DNA from: Pseudomonas sp. G.S.17
Lineage (GTDB): Bacteria; Pseudomonadota; Gammaproteobacteria; Pseudomonadales; Pseudomonadaceae
Direction of reading: 5' to 3'
Assembly: GCF_038096165.1 (NCBI RefSeq)
Contig: NZ_CP151076.1
Location: forward strand, 1,612,001 to 1,676,000
DNA length: 64,000 bases
Position 1 is the first letter of the stretch. The number at the start of each line of letters is the position of its first letter. The translations under genes were made by a program, and so were the position numbers. Positions 1 to 9,602 of this stretch are shown here, one piece after another. The notes under the pieces are model-generated. The model made no database searches. It was not told where the DNA came from and worked only from the letters and a program-made list of their open reading frames with translations.

Positions 1-267
1 CTGATACGCGGTGTAACGATCGTAGCGGCGGGTGACTTCGAATTCGGTGACTTCAAAGGTCTTTTGTTCATGGATGCGCACGCGGCGCTGAGGCAGCTCA
101 AGGGTCTTGGGCTCACCCATATCAATTTGCAGGGTATGTTCGAGCAATTTGCGTTCGACACGCTCTTCATGCTCGCTGCGCTGTGACAAGTGGTTGGCAC
201 AACCGCTGACAAGCAGGCTGGCGCACAAGGCTGTACAGCCGAGGCTTAAGGATCTTCGCTTGAACAT
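1..267 (-). CDS. Putative small lipoprotein, 3' part outside the window
   Basis: The reverse strand from an ATG at 267 reads an uninterrupted frame to the window edge (89 codons seen). It begins with a lipoprotein signal: basic MFKRRS, a short hydrophobic stretch, and the lipobox LVSGC with the lipidated Cys near residue 26. The mature part is hydrophilic and rich in Glu, Arg and Gln. I do not recognise a domain. It lies 71 bp downstream of proS on the same strand, where P. aeruginosa also carries a small uncharacterised protein. It is probably cotranscribed with proS. Outer- or inner-membrane anchoring cannot be decided; Ala-Asn after the Cys is compatible with outer-membrane sorting. Confidence 0.7.
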   Translation of the reverse strand, partial: MFKRRSLSLGCTALCASLLVSGCANHLSQRSEHEERVERKLLEHTLQIDMGEPKTLELPQRRVRIHEQKTFEVTEFEVTRRYDRYTAYQ

Positions 268-338
268 GGGATCTCTTGATGCGGATAAGGCGCGGTGCCT
301 GAAATGGGCGCGCTCGTTGTGGCGAGCGCGCCCATGAC

Positions 339-2054
339 TCAGCGGCGGATACGGGCCTGGATAAACGACAACACGTCAGCTACCGGCAGGGCCTGGGCCT
401 CAGGCTCGATGCGGCTCTTGTACTCAAGATTGCCTTCGGCCAGGCCGCGGTCGCTGACCACGATGCGATGGGGGATACCAATCAGCTCCATGTCGGCAAA
501 CTTGTTGCCGGGGCTGGTTTTCTTGTCGCGGTCATCCAGCAGCACTTCGAAACCAGCGGCCTTCAGTTCGGCATAAAGCTTGTCAGTGGCTTCGCGAACC
601 GCTTCGGTTTCATAGCGCAGCGGTACCAGGGCGATCTGGAAGGGCGCCAGGGTGTCATTCCAGATAATGCCGTTGGCATCGCTGTTCTGCTCGATGGCTG
701 CGGCGACGACCCGGGAAACGCCGATGCCGTAGCAACCCATGGACAGGTTGACCGGCTTGCCGTTTTCGCCAAGGACCTGGCATTTCATGGCTTCGCTGTA
801 CTTGGTGCCCAGCTGGAAAATGTGACCGACTTCGATGCCGCGCTTGATTTCAAGCGTGCCTTTGCCGTCCGGGCTTGGATCGCCAGACACGACGTTGCGC
901 AGGTCGGCAACGGTCGGAACAGGCAGATCGCGTTCCCAGTTGACGCCAAAGTAGTGCTTGTCGTCGATGTTGGCACCGATGCCGAAGTCGCTCATCAGTT
1001 CTACCGAACGGTCGATGATGCAAGGCAGCGGCAGGTTCAGCGGGCCCAGCGAACCGGCACCGGCGCCGATGGCGTCGCGCAACTCGGCTTCCGATGCCAT
1101 GACCAGCGGGCTGGCGACCCGTTCTTGCTGGGCAGCCTTGATTTCGTTCAGCTCATGATCGCCACGGATGATCAGTGCGATAAGCTTGCCTTCTTCAGCG
1201 GCATGCACCACCAAGGTTTTGATGGTCTTTTCGATAGGCAGGTTGAAGCCTTCGACCAGTTGCGCAATGGTCTTGGCGTTCGGCGTATCAATCAGACGCA
1301 GCTCTTCGGTTGGTGCGGCGCGAGAGGTTTCCCGGGGAATCGCTTCGGCTTTCTCGATGTTGGCGGCGTAATCGGAGCCATTGCTGAACACGATATCGTC
1401 TTCGCCGGACTCGGCCAGCACGTGAAACTCATGAGAGCCCGCGCCGCCGATGGAACCGTTGTCTGCTTCCACCGGGCGGAATTTCAGGCCAAGGCGGGTA
1501 AACACGTTGCAATACGCCTGATGCATGCGGTCGTAGGTTTCCTGCAGGGAAGCCTGATCGGCATGGAAGGAGTACGCATCCTTCATGACGAACTCGCGGC
1601 CGCGCATCAAACCGAAGCGTGGGCGGATTTCGTCGCGGAATTTGGTCTGGATCTGGTACAGATTGATCGGCAGCTGTTTATAGCTGTTGAGCTCATTGCG
1701 GGCCAGATCGGTGATCACTTCTTCGTGGGTCGGGCCCAGGCAGAATTCGCGATTGTGCCGATCGGTCAGGCGCATCAACTCAGGACCGTACTGTTCCCAG
1801 CGGCCGGATTCCTGCCACAGCTCTGCGGGCTGAATACCCGGCATCAATACTTCGAGTGCGCCAGCAGCGTCCATTTCTTCACGAACGATGGCTTCGACCT
1901 TGCGCAACACACGTAGGCCCATGGGGAGCCAGGTATAGAGACCGGAAGCAAGTTTGCGAATCATGCCGGCACGCAGCATCAGCTGGTGGCTGACGACGAC
2001 CGCATCGGAAGGGGTTTCTTTCTGTGTGGCGAGCAAAAATTGACTGGTGCGCAT
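339..2054 (-). CDS. proS: Prolyl-tRNA synthetase (bacterial type with editing domain)
   Basis: ProRS (571 aa) charges tRNA-Pro with proline in the cytoplasm. The length is that of the bacterial form carrying the INS editing insertion. Class II core: CLGPTHEE at about 105-112 and motif 2 [10 protein letters not shown] from residue 139. The YbaK-like INS domain, which removes mischarged Ala, occupies about 225-400. The C-terminal anticodon-binding domain follows from about 475, with [20 protein letters not shown] typical of this fold. The start [18 protein letters not shown] matches the family N-terminus. It is separated from oprD by a terminator, so it probably has its own promoter. Identification is secure. 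Confidence 0.97.
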   Translation of the reverse strand: MRTSQFLLATQKETPSDAVVVSHQLMLRAGMIRKLASGLYTWLPMGLRVLRKVEAIVREEMDAAGALEVLMPGIQPAELWQESGRWEQYGPELMRLTDRHNREFCLGPTHEEVITDLARNELNSYKQLPINLYQIQTKFRDEIRPRFGLMRGREFVMKDAYSFHADQASLQETYDRMHQAYCNVFTRLGLKFRPVEADNGSIGGAGSHEFHVLAESGEDDIVFSNGSDYAANIEKAEAIPRETSRAAPTEELRLIDTPNAKTIAQLVEGFNLPIEKTIKTLVVHAAEEGKLIALIIRGDHELNEIKAAQQERVASPLVMASEAELRDAIGAGAGSLGPLNLPLPCIIDRSVELMSDFGIGANIDDKHYFGVNWERDLPVPTVADLRNVVSGDPSPDGKGTLEIKRGIEVGHIFQLGTKYSEAMKCQVLGENGKPVNLSMGCYGIGVSRVVAAAIEQNSDANGIIWNDTLAPFQIALVPLRYETEAVREATDKLYAELKAAGFEVLLDDRDKKTSPGNKFADMELIGIPHRIVVSDRGLAEGNLEYKSRIEPEAQALPVADVLSFIQARIRR

Positions 2055-2173
2055 GGGAGGCCGTTGTCGGTTGCTGAGACTAGAAATGACTGGGCATTGT
2101 ACGGGGCCGAGTTACCCCCGTACAGCGCAAGGCCTCCGAGGGAGGCGATGCTGATTACTTTATTGCCTGAATG

Positions 2174-2201
2174 AAAAAGCCCGGCATCAGCCGGGCTTTT
2201 T
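2174..2201 (-). terminator. Rho-independent terminator after oprD
   Basis: AAAAAGCCCGGC, a short loop, then GCCGGGCTTTTT. The perfect GC stem with A and T tracts on both sides could work in either direction. It lies just past the oprD stop and upstream of proS, so it most likely ends the porin transcript. Confidence 0.85.
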
Positions 2202-2225
2202 CCGAAACGAGTAGCTGAAGTGCGA

Positions 2226-3548
2226 TTACAGGATCGAGATCGGGTAGTCGACAATCAGACGGAACTCGTTGATATCGCCTTCGCCCTGGTCAGCATTGGC
2301 ACGGTGCCATGCTTGACGGATGCGGAACGACAGGTCTTTGGCTGGACCGGTTTGAAGCACATATTTGGCTTCAAGGTTGGTCTCGTGGTGCTTGCCGTCT
2401 TCACCATACAGGCCAGCATAAGCGCTGTTTGCAGGTGTGTTGGTGCCGTCGATGTCATAACCTTTGATGTAGCGGGTCATGAAGCTCAGGCCAGGAACGC
2501 CATACGGAGCCATGTTCAGGTCGTAGCGAGCTTGCCAGGATTTCTCACCAGGACCGTTGAAGTCAGAGTACTGGATGGAGTTGTTCAGGAAGATCGAGTC
2601 GCCGCCCTTGTTGTTGTCGCCAATACCGATGTAGTCGAATGGCGTATCACCGTTGACCTTCTGGAATGCCAGGGTCAGGGTGTGTGCTGCCAGGAACGAG
2701 TAGGCAACGGAACCGGAGAATGCGGTGTTACTGATCTCGCCTGCTTTGGCGCTGCCTTCATCGACGGTGCGATACAGGTTGGCGTCAAATGCCAGGGACT
2801 GGGTGTCAGTCAGCGGCAGTGCGTAGTTCACGTTCGCGTAATACTGGTCCCACACGTCTTCAAGCTTGGCACCGTAGAGTGCAACGCCAAGGTTGTCAGT
2901 GATCGCGTATTTGCCGCCAACGAAGTCAGCGGTCTTCGCAGAAACACCGGCGTAGGTAGCCCAAATGTTACCGTTGTGGCTGGTGTCGTCCTGGCTGGTG
3001 CCGGAGTAGAAGTGACCGCCTTCCAGATCCAGACCTTTGATCTCGCTGCTCTGCAGGCTGATACCGCTGGCAGTTTGTGGCAACAGACGGGAGCCGCCTA
3101 CTGCGAACACTGGGCTGGTAGGCTGCATGTCACCGATTTTCAGCTCGGTTTTCGAGAGACGGAACTTAACAGCGCCACCGGCTTTGCCGAAGCTGTCTTC
3201 GTTCTTGCCCTGGCTGCTGGTGACCAGGTTGCCCGAACCGGAATATTTGTCCTGACCGTCAAGCTTCAGGCCGAAATAGCCGAAAGCTTCAACGCCCACC
3301 CCGATGGTGCCTTGAGTGTAGCCAGAGCTGAAGGTTCCCCAGAAACCCTGGGTCCAGTCTTTGTCATCAACGGCGCCGTTTTTCTTGTCGCGATTGAAAT
3401 AGTAGTTGCGAGCTTTCACATCAAGCGTGCTGCCGTCAACGAAACCTTTTGCTTCTGACTGATCGCTGACGAACGCTGCTGCCGTTGCCAGTTGGGTGCT
3501 GGCTGCAGTAACTGCCAGTGCGATTGCGCTCCACTTCATCACTCTCAT
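2226..3548 (-). CDS. oprD: OprD-family outer-membrane porin
   Basis: Substrate-specific 18-strand porin of the OprD family (basic amino acids, peptides or organic acids). It is 440 aa from the ATG at 3548, which has AGGAGC about 10 nt upstream; an in-frame upstream extension lacks this signal. A Sec signal peptide (MRVMKWSAIALAVTAAS) probably ends after ATAAA. The mature start FVSDQSEAKGFVDGSTLDVKARNYYFNRD is the family signature. The rest alternates short amphipathic strands with Gly/Asp/Asn loops, and the end RLIVDYPISIL is a membrane strand. The position next to proS matches oprD of P. aeruginosa, but sequence alone does not separate OprD from OprE/OprQ-like paralogues or give the substrate. 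A 1-kb upstream gap suggests complex regulation. Confidence 0.88.
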   Translation of the reverse strand: MRVMKWSAIALAVTAASTQLATAAAFVSDQSEAKGFVDGSTLDVKARNYYFNRDKKNGAVDDKDWTQGFWGTFSSGYTQGTIGVGVEAFGYFGLKLDGQDKYSGSGNLVTSSQGKNEDSFGKAGGAVKFRLSKTELKIGDMQPTSPVFAVGGSRLLPQTASGISLQSSEIKGLDLEGGHFYSGTSQDDTSHNGNIWATYAGVSAKTADFVGGKYAITDNLGVALYGAKLEDVWDQYYANVNYALPLTDTQSLAFDANLYRTVDEGSAKAGEISNTAFSGSVAYSFLAAHTLTLAFQKVNGDTPFDYIGIGDNNKGGDSIFLNNSIQYSDFNGPGEKSWQARYDLNMAPYGVPGLSFMTRYIKGYDIDGTNTPANSAYAGLYGEDGKHHETNLEAKYVLQTGPAKDLSFRIRQAWHRANADQGEGDINEFRLIVDYPISIL

Positions 3549-4563
3549 CGTGACTTGCTCCTTTGGTTTTAAGAAGAGTTGCTGCCGACCCACCTGTTTT
3601 TTTATCTGGGACGGCTCTTTCTTTTTTGTGTCGGCGAAACTTATATCACGCTGACAATGGTGGCGATAGTTACAGACCTATCCTTTCGAAATCTTTACGG
3701 CGGTGTCGCAAACTGCTCTGTCCATGTCGCAAAAATGCACTGTTTCCATATCGACTTTACAACTACCGCATTACCTTTTTACGACCTAAGCATAGGGTGA
3801 AACAGTCTAAGCCCGGTTTCCAAGTAATGCCTGGGCAAGCCTTCGCATTCTCACGATAGCCGGATCCTGTTTTCCGCCAGGGTCCGTGCCAACCTTGTGA
3901 GTGATATAGCAACAACCGTGCACAAAGCTCACGCTGATGAGAAAATTTTGTGAAAAATGCAGTATTTACCTCGCTTTTATGAGGTAACTGACTGATATAT
4001 ATAGATTTTAAAGCTTTCTATTTTATTTCAAATCCCTGCGGTTGAAGCGCTTTTGAGTTCGGGAGGCTGCGCGGAACGTTACTTTCTGCCCATCAGCCTG
4101 GGTAAATTCTGGGTAGGCAGGCATTTTGGCCGATCGGAGTGGGTTGTTTTGGTGCGCGTCCGGCTCCCGATGCTAGAAGGTGGCTCATGGCTGTGATCTG
4201 TAAGCTTTTCGGACCGGTCGGGTGTTTCATCAGGCGCTCAGCAAAACCGCTTGAGGGGATTTGATGCCTGCCAGTCGCGTTTTTTGGGTAGCGATTTGTA
4301 ACAACCGTAGCACTGCTGAAAACACCCGATCACTGTTCTAAATGAGTGCATTTTGTCAGTCGGCGGTCATTCCTGGTGCAGAAGGGGCTTCTCCACTGCA
4401 GTATCCGGGGCTCGCTATCCCCTGCGGCAGGCCGCGCCAAACGTCATGTAACCGAGCCCGGCAGTGAACTCGAACTTATTCCCGAGTATCCTGCTCGGTA
4501 ATGCGCCATACACTTAAATGAGGGTGCGCAAAAAAACCTAACCTGACGATCAGGAGTTATACC
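3549..4563. other. 1-kb non-coding gap upstream of oprD and the HIT gene
   Basis: There is no convincing reading frame on either strand. The part nearest oprD (about 3600-4030) is distinctly AT-rich, with TATATATAG near 3996 and T/A runs, as expected of a regulated porin promoter region. It contains an inverted repeat at 3966-3987 and, at 3950-3957, GTGAAAAA (reverse complement TTTTTCAC), which resembles the core of the ColR site I recall from P. putida. The remainder up to 4560 is ordinary-composition DNA with no recognised element. The HIT gene has AGGAG at its end. Confidence 0.6.
3966..3987. promoter_or_regulatory. Operator-like inverted repeat in the oprD upstream region
   Basis: TTACCTC, 8 nt, GAGGTAA: perfect 7-bp arms with centres about 15 bp apart in an AT-rich stretch. 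The geometry suits a dimeric helix-turn-helix regulator. It lies about 420 bp upstream of the porin start and about 580 bp upstream of the HIT gene. No known regulator can be named. Confidence 0.35.
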
Positions 4564-4995
4564 GTGTTCGTTCTCGACTCACGTTTACAGGCAGACACAG
4601 TGCCCATTGGCGATTTTTCGTTATGCCGGCTGCTGTTATCCAATGATTCAAACTATCCCTGGTTTGTCCTGGTGCCCAAGCGGGCGGATATTAGTGAAAT
4701 ATTTGAGTTGGCGCTTGAAGATCAGTTGCAGTTGTGGCAGGAAACAACTGTGTTGTCAGTGATTCTCAATAAGGTATTCGCGGCTGACAAAATCAATGTT
4801 GCAGCGCTGGGTAATGTAGTTAGTCAGCTACACATGCATGTTATCGCCCGTCGACACAGCGATCCGGCCTGGCCTGCTCCGGTGTGGGGCAAGCATCCCG
4901 CGCAACCTTATACAGCGCAGCAGGTATCGACCATCGTGCAGCAGCTGCGCAGCGAGCTGACCGTTGGCTTCACCTTTGCAGAGGAATTGTCATGA
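4564..4995 (+). CDS. HIT-family nucleotide-binding protein
   Basis: Histidine-triad superfamily protein (143 aa), likely a nucleotidyl hydrolase or transferase acting on nucleotide conjugates. The HIT motif lies at about residues 88-94 and reads QLHMHVIAR: the first histidine of His-x-His-x-His is Gln88, while His90 and His92 are kept. This variant is seen in a bacterial subgroup. Upstream, WFVLVPKR and [13 protein letters not shown] form the usual sheet and helix. The start is GTG at 4564, preceded by CAGGAG. Its stop overlaps the slyX start (ATGA), so the two genes are translationally coupled, as in other pseudomonads. Confidence 0.88.
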   Translation: MFVLDSRLQADTVPIGDFSLCRLLLSNDSNYPWFVLVPKRADISEIFELALEDQLQLWQETTVLSVILNKVFAADKINVAALGNVVSQLHMHVIARRHSDPAWPAPVWGKHPAQPYTAQQVSTIVQQLRSELTVGFTFAEELS

Positions 4996-5198
4996 CTGTT
5001 GAAGCACGAGTGACCGAACTCGAAAGCCGGCTGGCTTTCCAGGACGATACCATTCAGGCGTTGAATGACGTGCTGGTGACTCAGCAGCGCGCACTTGACC
5101 GTCTGCAACAGCAGATGGCGGCGATGCTCAAACGCCAGGAAGAGCTGGGCAGTCAGTTCGACACCTTCGAGGAAGATGCGCCGCCGCCCCACTATTAA
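4992..5198 (+). CDS. slyX: SlyX family protein
   Basis: Small coiled-coil protein (68 aa) of unknown biochemical role. Residues 4-55 form heptads ([20 protein letters not shown], then [12 protein letters not shown]), and the C-terminus ends in the family hallmark PPPHY. The ATG overlaps the HIT stop by 4 nt. A strong hairpin terminator follows 13 nt after the stop and closes the two-gene operon. Confidence 0.93.
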   Translation: MTVEARVTELESRLAFQDDTIQALNDVLVTQQRALDRLQQQMAAMLKRQEELGSQFDTFEEDAPPPHY

Positions 5199-5211
5199 TA
5201 GGTACTGGCGC

Positions 5212-5252
5212 AAAAAAAACCGCGATCTCCAGGAGGAGGTCGCGGTTTTTTT
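5212..5252. terminator. Bidirectional terminator between slyX and the cold-shock domain gene
   Basis: AAAAAAAACCGCGA, loop, TCGCGGTTTTTTT. A-tract and T-tract flank a GC stem between convergent genes, so it can stop both transcripts. Confidence 0.92.
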
Positions 5253-5266
5253 ATCAGGCGAGACAA

Positions 5267-5872
5267 TCAGCGGCGGGGAAGTGCCGCGATGACGTCTTCT
5301 GCTTGCAGGCCTTTGTCGCGGTTCATGACCGAGAACTCGACACGCTGGCCTTCTACGAGGACACGATGGCCTTCACCGCGAATGGCGCGGAAGTGAACGA
5401 AGATGTCATCGCCCGAATCCCGGGAAATAAAACCAAAACCCTTGGAGGTATTGAACCACTTCACGGTACCTGTATCGCGATTGGTCATGTCATGACTTTG
5501 CGCGGCGGGGGATGGCGAAGATCTATAGAAGCTGATCCCGATGTGCAAGGCGACCGCAAGTGTGGCGGCGATCAGGCCCAGCATGATTGCTGGTTGACCG
5601 GCGACGATCTCCAGCGGGACGAGCAGGGTCAGGATTTGAAGAACGACGGCAAGAATGAGCAACGCACTTACAAGGTTTTGCAATTGATGACGTGGGCCCC
5701 GGTTCCAATAGGGGATCACTGGTGCAAGCAACAGATTGAGCAGGCCAAAGAACGCCAGATAGAGCGCATCGGGCTGCAGGAGATATGAAGACAAGGCTTC
5801 ACTGCGCAGGCTGGGGATGAAGGAAAGCAGCAGGGCTGCGGCTCCCGTTAGCAGGTGAACGATTTTCAACAT
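5267..5872 (-). CDS. Inner-membrane protein with C-terminal cold-shock domain
   Basis: 201-aa fusion. Residues 1-115 carry about four hydrophobic segments (roughly 5-20, 34-54, 66-87, 95-115). A short linker follows, then a complete cold-shock domain at 134-200 with RNP1 KGFGFI (144-149) and RNP2 DIFVHF (156-161). The single-stranded nucleic-acid-binding domain would thus be tethered to the inner membrane, probably on the cytoplasmic side. An in-frame ATG at residue 129 could give a free 73-aa Csp-like protein, but no good ribosome site precedes it. A homologue holds the same position in P. aeruginosa. Function is unknown. Confidence 0.85.
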   Translation of the reverse strand: MLKIVHLLTGAAALLLSFIPSLRSEALSSYLLQPDALYLAFFGLLNLLLAPVIPYWNRGPRHQLQNLVSALLILAVVLQILTLLVPLEIVAGQPAIMLGLIAATLAVALHIGISFYRSSPSPAAQSHDMTNRDTGTVKWFNTSKGFGFISRDSGDDIFVHFRAIRGEGHRVLVEGQRVEFSVMNRDKGLQAEDVIAALPRR

Positions 5873-6238
5873 GTTGATAACTCACATTAAGATGGATCAC
5901 GAGGAAATAGCTGATGACACCCGGTACGCTTCTGGAAAAGTGGAGGCGTGCTGCACGAGCGAGGGTCAGCCTATGCGTTGCAGGAAAAGTCAGCAACGAC
6001 ACGCGGTGTATTTAACAGCAAAGCATGGGGCTACTCAAATCAGGAGCCTGCAGGTCCGTCGGCATTGTTGAAAATGGGTTATGCAAAGCGACCAGCGGTG
6101 GGTTTATGCAGTGTCCTGGTGCGGATTTTTTTCTCGACGTGCCAGGGATTTCGATGGCTGAAGCTGCTGCGTCATGGTCATTCTCTTGGTAGAGTGCCCG
6201 CTGTACCTGCTGAATAATCCATCTCTAAGGGGCAAAAC
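5873..6238. other. Gap between divergent cold-shock domain gene and dps
   Basis: 366 bp between divergent genes. Short open frames on the plus strand here have no recognisable product. The segment must hold both promoters; AAGGGG sits 8 nt before the dps ATG. No clear OxyR or IHF site could be assigned by eye. Confidence 0.5.
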
Positions 6239-6712
6239 ATGGCAATCGATATTGGTATCAGCGAAGAAGATCGTAAGTCGATCGTTGACGGTCTTTCTCA
6301 CTTGCTCGCAGATACTTACGTGTTGTATCTCAAAACCCACAACTTTCACTGGAATGTCAGCGGCCCGATGTTTCGTACGCTGCATTTGATGTTCGAAGAG
6401 CAATACAACGAACTCGCCCTGGCGGTGGATTCGATTGCCGAACGTATTCGCGCACTGGGCTTCCCGGCACCGGGTACCTACACAACTTACGCTCGCCTGT
6501 CGTCTATCAAGGAAGAAGAAGGCGTGCCGAGTGCTGAAGCCATGATCAAAAGTCTGGTTCAGGGTCAAGAAGCTGTTGTCCGCACAGCTCGTAGTATTTT
6601 TCCTTTGTTGGATAAAGTCAGTGATGAGCCGACTGCTGACTTGTTGACCCAGCGGATGCAAGTGCACGAGAAAACAGCCTGGATGCTGCGTTCGATGCTT
6701 GAGACCAACTAA
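6239..6712 (+). CDS. dps: Dps-family ferritin-like DNA-protection protein
   Basis: 157 aa, the usual Dps length. Dps assembles into a 12-mer shell that oxidises Fe(II) with peroxide, stores iron and can coat DNA in stress or stationary phase. The ferroxidase signature is complete: His37 in [12 protein letters not shown], His49 in TLHLMF, then Asp64 and Glu68 in DSIAERI. The N-terminus is short with only one Lys/Arg pair, so direct DNA binding may be weak. The start follows AAGGGG. It is monocistronic and followed by a perfect hairpin. Confidence 0.93.
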   Translation: MAIDIGISEEDRKSIVDGLSHLLADTYVLYLKTHNFHWNVSGPMFRTLHLMFEEQYNELALAVDSIAERIRALGFPAPGTYTTYARLSSIKEEEGVPSAEAMIKSLVQGQEAVVRTARSIFPLLDKVSDEPTADLLTQRMQVHEKTAWMLRSMLETN

Positions 6713-7045
6713 GGTCGCGACGAGCGACGCACGCGCTGCGTCGCTCATCTGACGAATCTCCGACTCCTCCCTTGGCCCCTGTACCTGCCTTCCCGGCTTG
6801 GACTGGCGTTTGTCGATTTTTTTTTGCGACTACATAAATATTAAACACCTGCTTAACATTCAGGTCGGTTATCACCAGGCGGAAAGTCTGTTTCGCCTAT
6901 CAATTGTAGTGATCTCCTACACAGTATGAGTATTGGCTCTACTGGCTATAACGTCGGGATTCGGGCTTTATAAGCAGGCACATTTATTTATTTTTAAATG
7001 TTTCTTCATGAAGTCTGAATTGATCTGTGTAGAGGAAATATCACC
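6713..7045. other. Gap after dps with a strong hairpin and AT-rich tail
   Basis: Begins with a perfect 10-bp hairpin at 6722-6746 (GAGCGACGCA, 5-nt loop, TGCGTCGCTC), probably the dps transcript end although no T-run follows. The rest is AT-rich. At 6981-7000 is CATTTA, 8 nt, TAAATG, an operator-like palindrome about 45 bp before the ribbon-helix-helix gene. No coding frame is convincing. Confidence 0.5.
6722..6746 (+). terminator. Perfect hairpin behind dps
   Basis: 10-bp perfect GC-rich stem with a 5-nt loop, starting 9 nt after the dps stop. It lacks a T-tract, so it may stabilise the mRNA 3' end rather than terminate by itself. Confidence 0.5.
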
Positions 7046-7387
7046 ATGGTTCGAGGGGTTGAGCGCGACGTACAAGACTTAAACCGTCACGGAAAAATAC
7101 GTAATGATCCTTTTGTCGAGGATTTCAACATGAATCTGGCGCAACCGCATTCCAAGTCGGTGCGCCTCAATGGGTTGGCAACTTGCCTGCGGCTGGAAAA
7201 CGTTTACTGGAACATTCTTGGAACCATTGCCCGGTCAAACAACTGTTCGGTCAATGCGGTGCTGTCCTACATCGACAGGGAAGTTCATTTGCGCTACGGC
7301 GGCGTGAAGAACTTCAGCGGCCTTATCAGGGTGGTCTGTGTGGCTCATGTCCTGAAAGGCGATAACCTGGATCTGGTCCAGGCGTAG
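7046..7387 (+). CDS. Ribbon-helix-helix domain protein (RHH_4 type)
   Basis: 113 aa. Residues 35-110 fit the RHH_4 pattern: SVRLNGLATCLRLENVYWNIL (ribbon strand and first helix), then SVNAVLSYIDREV, and a final helix ending SGLIRVVCVAHVL. Such proteins are presumed DNA-binding or aryl-sulfotransferase-associated; no specific function is known. The ATG at 7046 follows GAGGAAATATCACC. A second ATG at 7130 (MNLAQPHS) also has GAGGA 8 nt upstream and would give an 85-aa protein holding the whole domain, so the start is uncertain. It sits between dps and aspS, where I recall no counterpart in P. aeruginosa. Confidence 0.8.
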   Translation: MVRGVERDVQDLNRHGKIRNDPFVEDFNMNLAQPHSKSVRLNGLATCLRLENVYWNILGTIARSNNCSVNAVLSYIDREVHLRYGGVKNFSGLIRVVCVAHVLKGDNLDLVQA

Positions 7388-7517
7388 GTTGGATACGCTC
7401 CCATTTTCTGCGGGCTCGCCAGCGTGGCGGGCCCGCTCTGTATGCGTCCTGATGCTTGCGTTTCGTGATGCGTGAGCGGCTGCGACGAACTTATCCTGCC
7501 GGGATGGGTTCGTGCGG

Positions 7518-7546
7518 CTGCACGGCTTCGATTAACCCTATATAAT
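7518..7546 (+). promoter_or_regulatory. Probable aspS promoter
   Basis: A good -10 hexamer TATAAT at 7541-7546 stands 17 bp after a weak -35 (CTGCAC). It gives aspS an mRNA leader of about 150 nt. The rest of the 7388-7701 gap holds an imperfect GC-rich hairpin near 7406-7436 and no gene. Confidence 0.5.
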
Positions 7547-7701
7547 CCCCCGCCTTGCCAAAACGGGCATGCTTCTGCGCAAACAGAGCGCCCAGCGATG
7601 AGCTGACAGCTTGAACTGCATGCCTGGGCTCTTGCACTATTGAGCGCAAGCCAAGAGCGAAAGCTCCACGAATTTCGAATTACGGAAGTGAAACCACCAT
7701 C

Positions 7702-9477
7702 ATGATGCGCAGCCATTATTGCGGCCAACTGAACGAGAGCCTGGAAGGTCAGGAAATTACCCTTTGCGGATGGGTCCACCGTCGTCGTGACCATGGAGGG
7801 GTAATTTTCCTCGACATACGTGATCGCGAAGGCCTGGCCCAAGTGGTCTTCGACCCGGATCGCGCCGATACCTTCGCTGCCGCCGACCGCGTGCGCAGCG
7901 AGTATGTCGTCAAGATCACCGGCAAGGTGCGTGCTCGTCCAGCAGGCGCAGTGAATGCCAATATGGCCTCGGGCGCCATCGAAGTGCTGGGCTACGAGCT
8001 CGAAGTACTGAACGAGTCGGAAACCCCGCCGTTCCCGCTGAACGAGTACTCGGACGTCGGCGAAGAAACCCGCCTGCGTTATCGCTTTATCGACCTGCGT
8101 CGTCCGGAAATGGCCGAGAAGCTGCGTCTGCGTTCGCGCATCACCACCAGCATCCGTCGTTACCTTGATGAAAACGGCTTCCTGGACGTCGAGACGCCGA
8201 TCCTGACTCGCGCGACGCCGGAAGGCGCCCGCGACTATCTGGTGCCAAGCCGCACACATCCGGGCAGTTTCTTTGCCTTGCCGCAATCGCCGCAGCTGTT
8301 CAAGCAGCTGTTGATGGTTGCCGGCTTCGATCGCTACTACCAGATCGCCAAGTGCTTCCGCGACGAAGACCTGCGTGCCGACCGTCAGCCCGAATTCACC
8401 CAGATCGACATCGAAACCAGCTTCCTTAATGAAGAAGACATCATCGGCCTGACCGAGAAGATGATTCGTCAGCTGTTCAAGGAAGTGCTCGACCTGGAAT
8501 TTGGCGATTTCCCGCACATGACCTTCGCAGAAGCCATGCGTCGTTATGGTTCGGACAAGCCGGACCTGCGTAACCCGCTGGAACTGGTCGACGTTGCCGA
8601 TCAGCTCAAGGACGTCGACTTCAAGGTGTTCAGCGGCCCGGCCAACGACCCGAAATGTCGTATTGCCGCTCTGCGTGTTCCAGGCGGGGCAAGCATCCCG
8701 CGCAAGCAGATCGACGATTACACCAAATTCGTCGGCATCTACGGTGCCAAGGGCCTGGCGTACATCAAGGTCAATGAGCGCGCCAACGGCGTTGATGGTC
8801 TGCAGTCGCCAATCGTCAAGAACATCCCGGAAGCCAACCTCAACGTGATCCTTGATCGTGTTGGCGCGGTGGATGGCGATATCGTGTTCTTCGGTGCGGA
8901 CAAAGCCAAGATTGTCAGCGAGGCCCTGGGCGCGCTGCGGATCAAAGTCGGTAACGACTTCAAGCTGCACACCTGCGAGTGGGCACCGATGTGGGTCGTG
9001 GACTTCCCGATGTTCGAAGAGAACGACGACGGCAGCTTCACTGCGCTGCACCACCCGTTCACTGCACCCAAGTGCAGCCCGGAAGAGCTGGAAGCCAATC
9101 CGGCAACCGCTCTGTCCCGCGCCTACGACATGGTGCTCAACGGCACCGAGCTGGGCGGCGGTTCGATCCGTATCCATCGCAAGGAAATGCAACAGGCGGT
9201 CTTCCGCTTGCTGGGTATTGCCGAAGACGAGCAGCAGGAGAAGTTTGGCTTCCTGCTCGACGCCCTGAAATATGGCGCGCCACCCCATGGTGGTCTGGCA
9301 TTCGGTCTGGATCGTCTGGTCATGCTGATGACCGGCGCCCAGTCGATTCGTGAAGTCATTGCCTTCCCGAAAACCCAGAGTGCAGCGGACGTGATGACCC
9401 AGGCGCCTGGCGTGGTTGACGCCAAGGCGTTGCGTGAATTGCACATCCGTTTGCGCGAACAGCCGAAAGCCGAGTAA
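7702..9477 (+). CDS. aspS: Aspartyl-tRNA synthetase
   Basis: 591 aa, the bacterial AspRS size. N-terminal OB-fold anticodon domain (residues 1-105, with [20 protein letters not shown]). Class II core has QSPQLFKQ (195-202), motif 2 [18 protein letters not shown] from 219, and motif 3 [12 protein letters not shown] near 535. A GAD insertion lies between motifs 2 and 3. Pseudomonad AspRS is known to be non-discriminating, charging tRNA-Asn as well as tRNA-Asp and relying on GatCAB; His at position 31 in the anticodon domain fits that class. The start [10 protein letters not shown] is the genus form. pmpR follows. Confidence 0.97.
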   Translation: MMRSHYCGQLNESLEGQEITLCGWVHRRRDHGGVIFLDIRDREGLAQVVFDPDRADTFAAADRVRSEYVVKITGKVRARPAGAVNANMASGAIEVLGYELEVLNESETPPFPLNEYSDVGEETRLRYRFIDLRRPEMAEKLRLRSRITTSIRRYLDENGFLDVETPILTRATPEGARDYLVPSRTHPGSFFALPQSPQLFKQLLMVAGFDRYYQIAKCFRDEDLRADRQPEFTQIDIETSFLNEEDIIGLTEKMIRQLFKEVLDLEFGDFPHMTFAEAMRRYGSDKPDLRNPLELVDVADQLKDVDFKVFSGPANDPKCRIAALRVPGGASIPRKQIDDYTKFVGIYGAKGLAYIKVNERANGVDGLQSPIVKNIPEANLNVILDRVGAVDGDIVFFGADKAKIVSEALGALRIKVGNDFKLHTCEWAPMWVVDFPMFEENDDGSFTALHHPFTAPKCSPEELEANPATALSRAYDMVLNGTELGGGSIRIHRKEMQQAVFRLLGIAEDEQQEKFGFLLDALKYGAPPHGGLAFGLDRLVMLMTGAQSIREVIAFPKTQSAADVMTQAPGVVDAKALRELHIRLREQPKAE

Positions 9478-9484
9478 TACCGGG

Positions 9485-9534
9485 CGGGGCGTATCGCGTC
9501 ACCACTGACGTCGATGCGCCCCGTTTGCGTTTTG
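9485..9534 (+). terminator. Terminator after aspS
   Basis: CGGGGCGTATCG pairs with CGATGCGCCCCG over 12 bp with one G-U pair; T-rich TTTGCGTTTT follows. It starts 8 nt past the aspS stop, so pmpR is likely transcribed separately or by read-through. Confidence 0.65.
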
Positions 9535-9602
9535 GCCGGGCAAGCTTGTGTCGGTTGTGCTGCGACACACATGAACGTGTTGAAAAGAATCTGGAGCGAG
9601 AT

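Noticed and set aside
339..2054. Long plus-strand frame opposite proS (482 codons)
   Set aside because: It mirrors the reverse strand of proS, has no family features, and proS is certain. GC-rich codon bias opens such shadow frames.
5948..6217. 89-codon frame before dps
   Set aside because: Composition is not protein-like, there is no family match, and it occupies the divergent promoter region.
7345..9444. 699-codon reverse frame opposite aspS
   Set aside because: Antisense shadow of aspS; low-complexity His/Gln/Arg-rich product typical of shadow frames.
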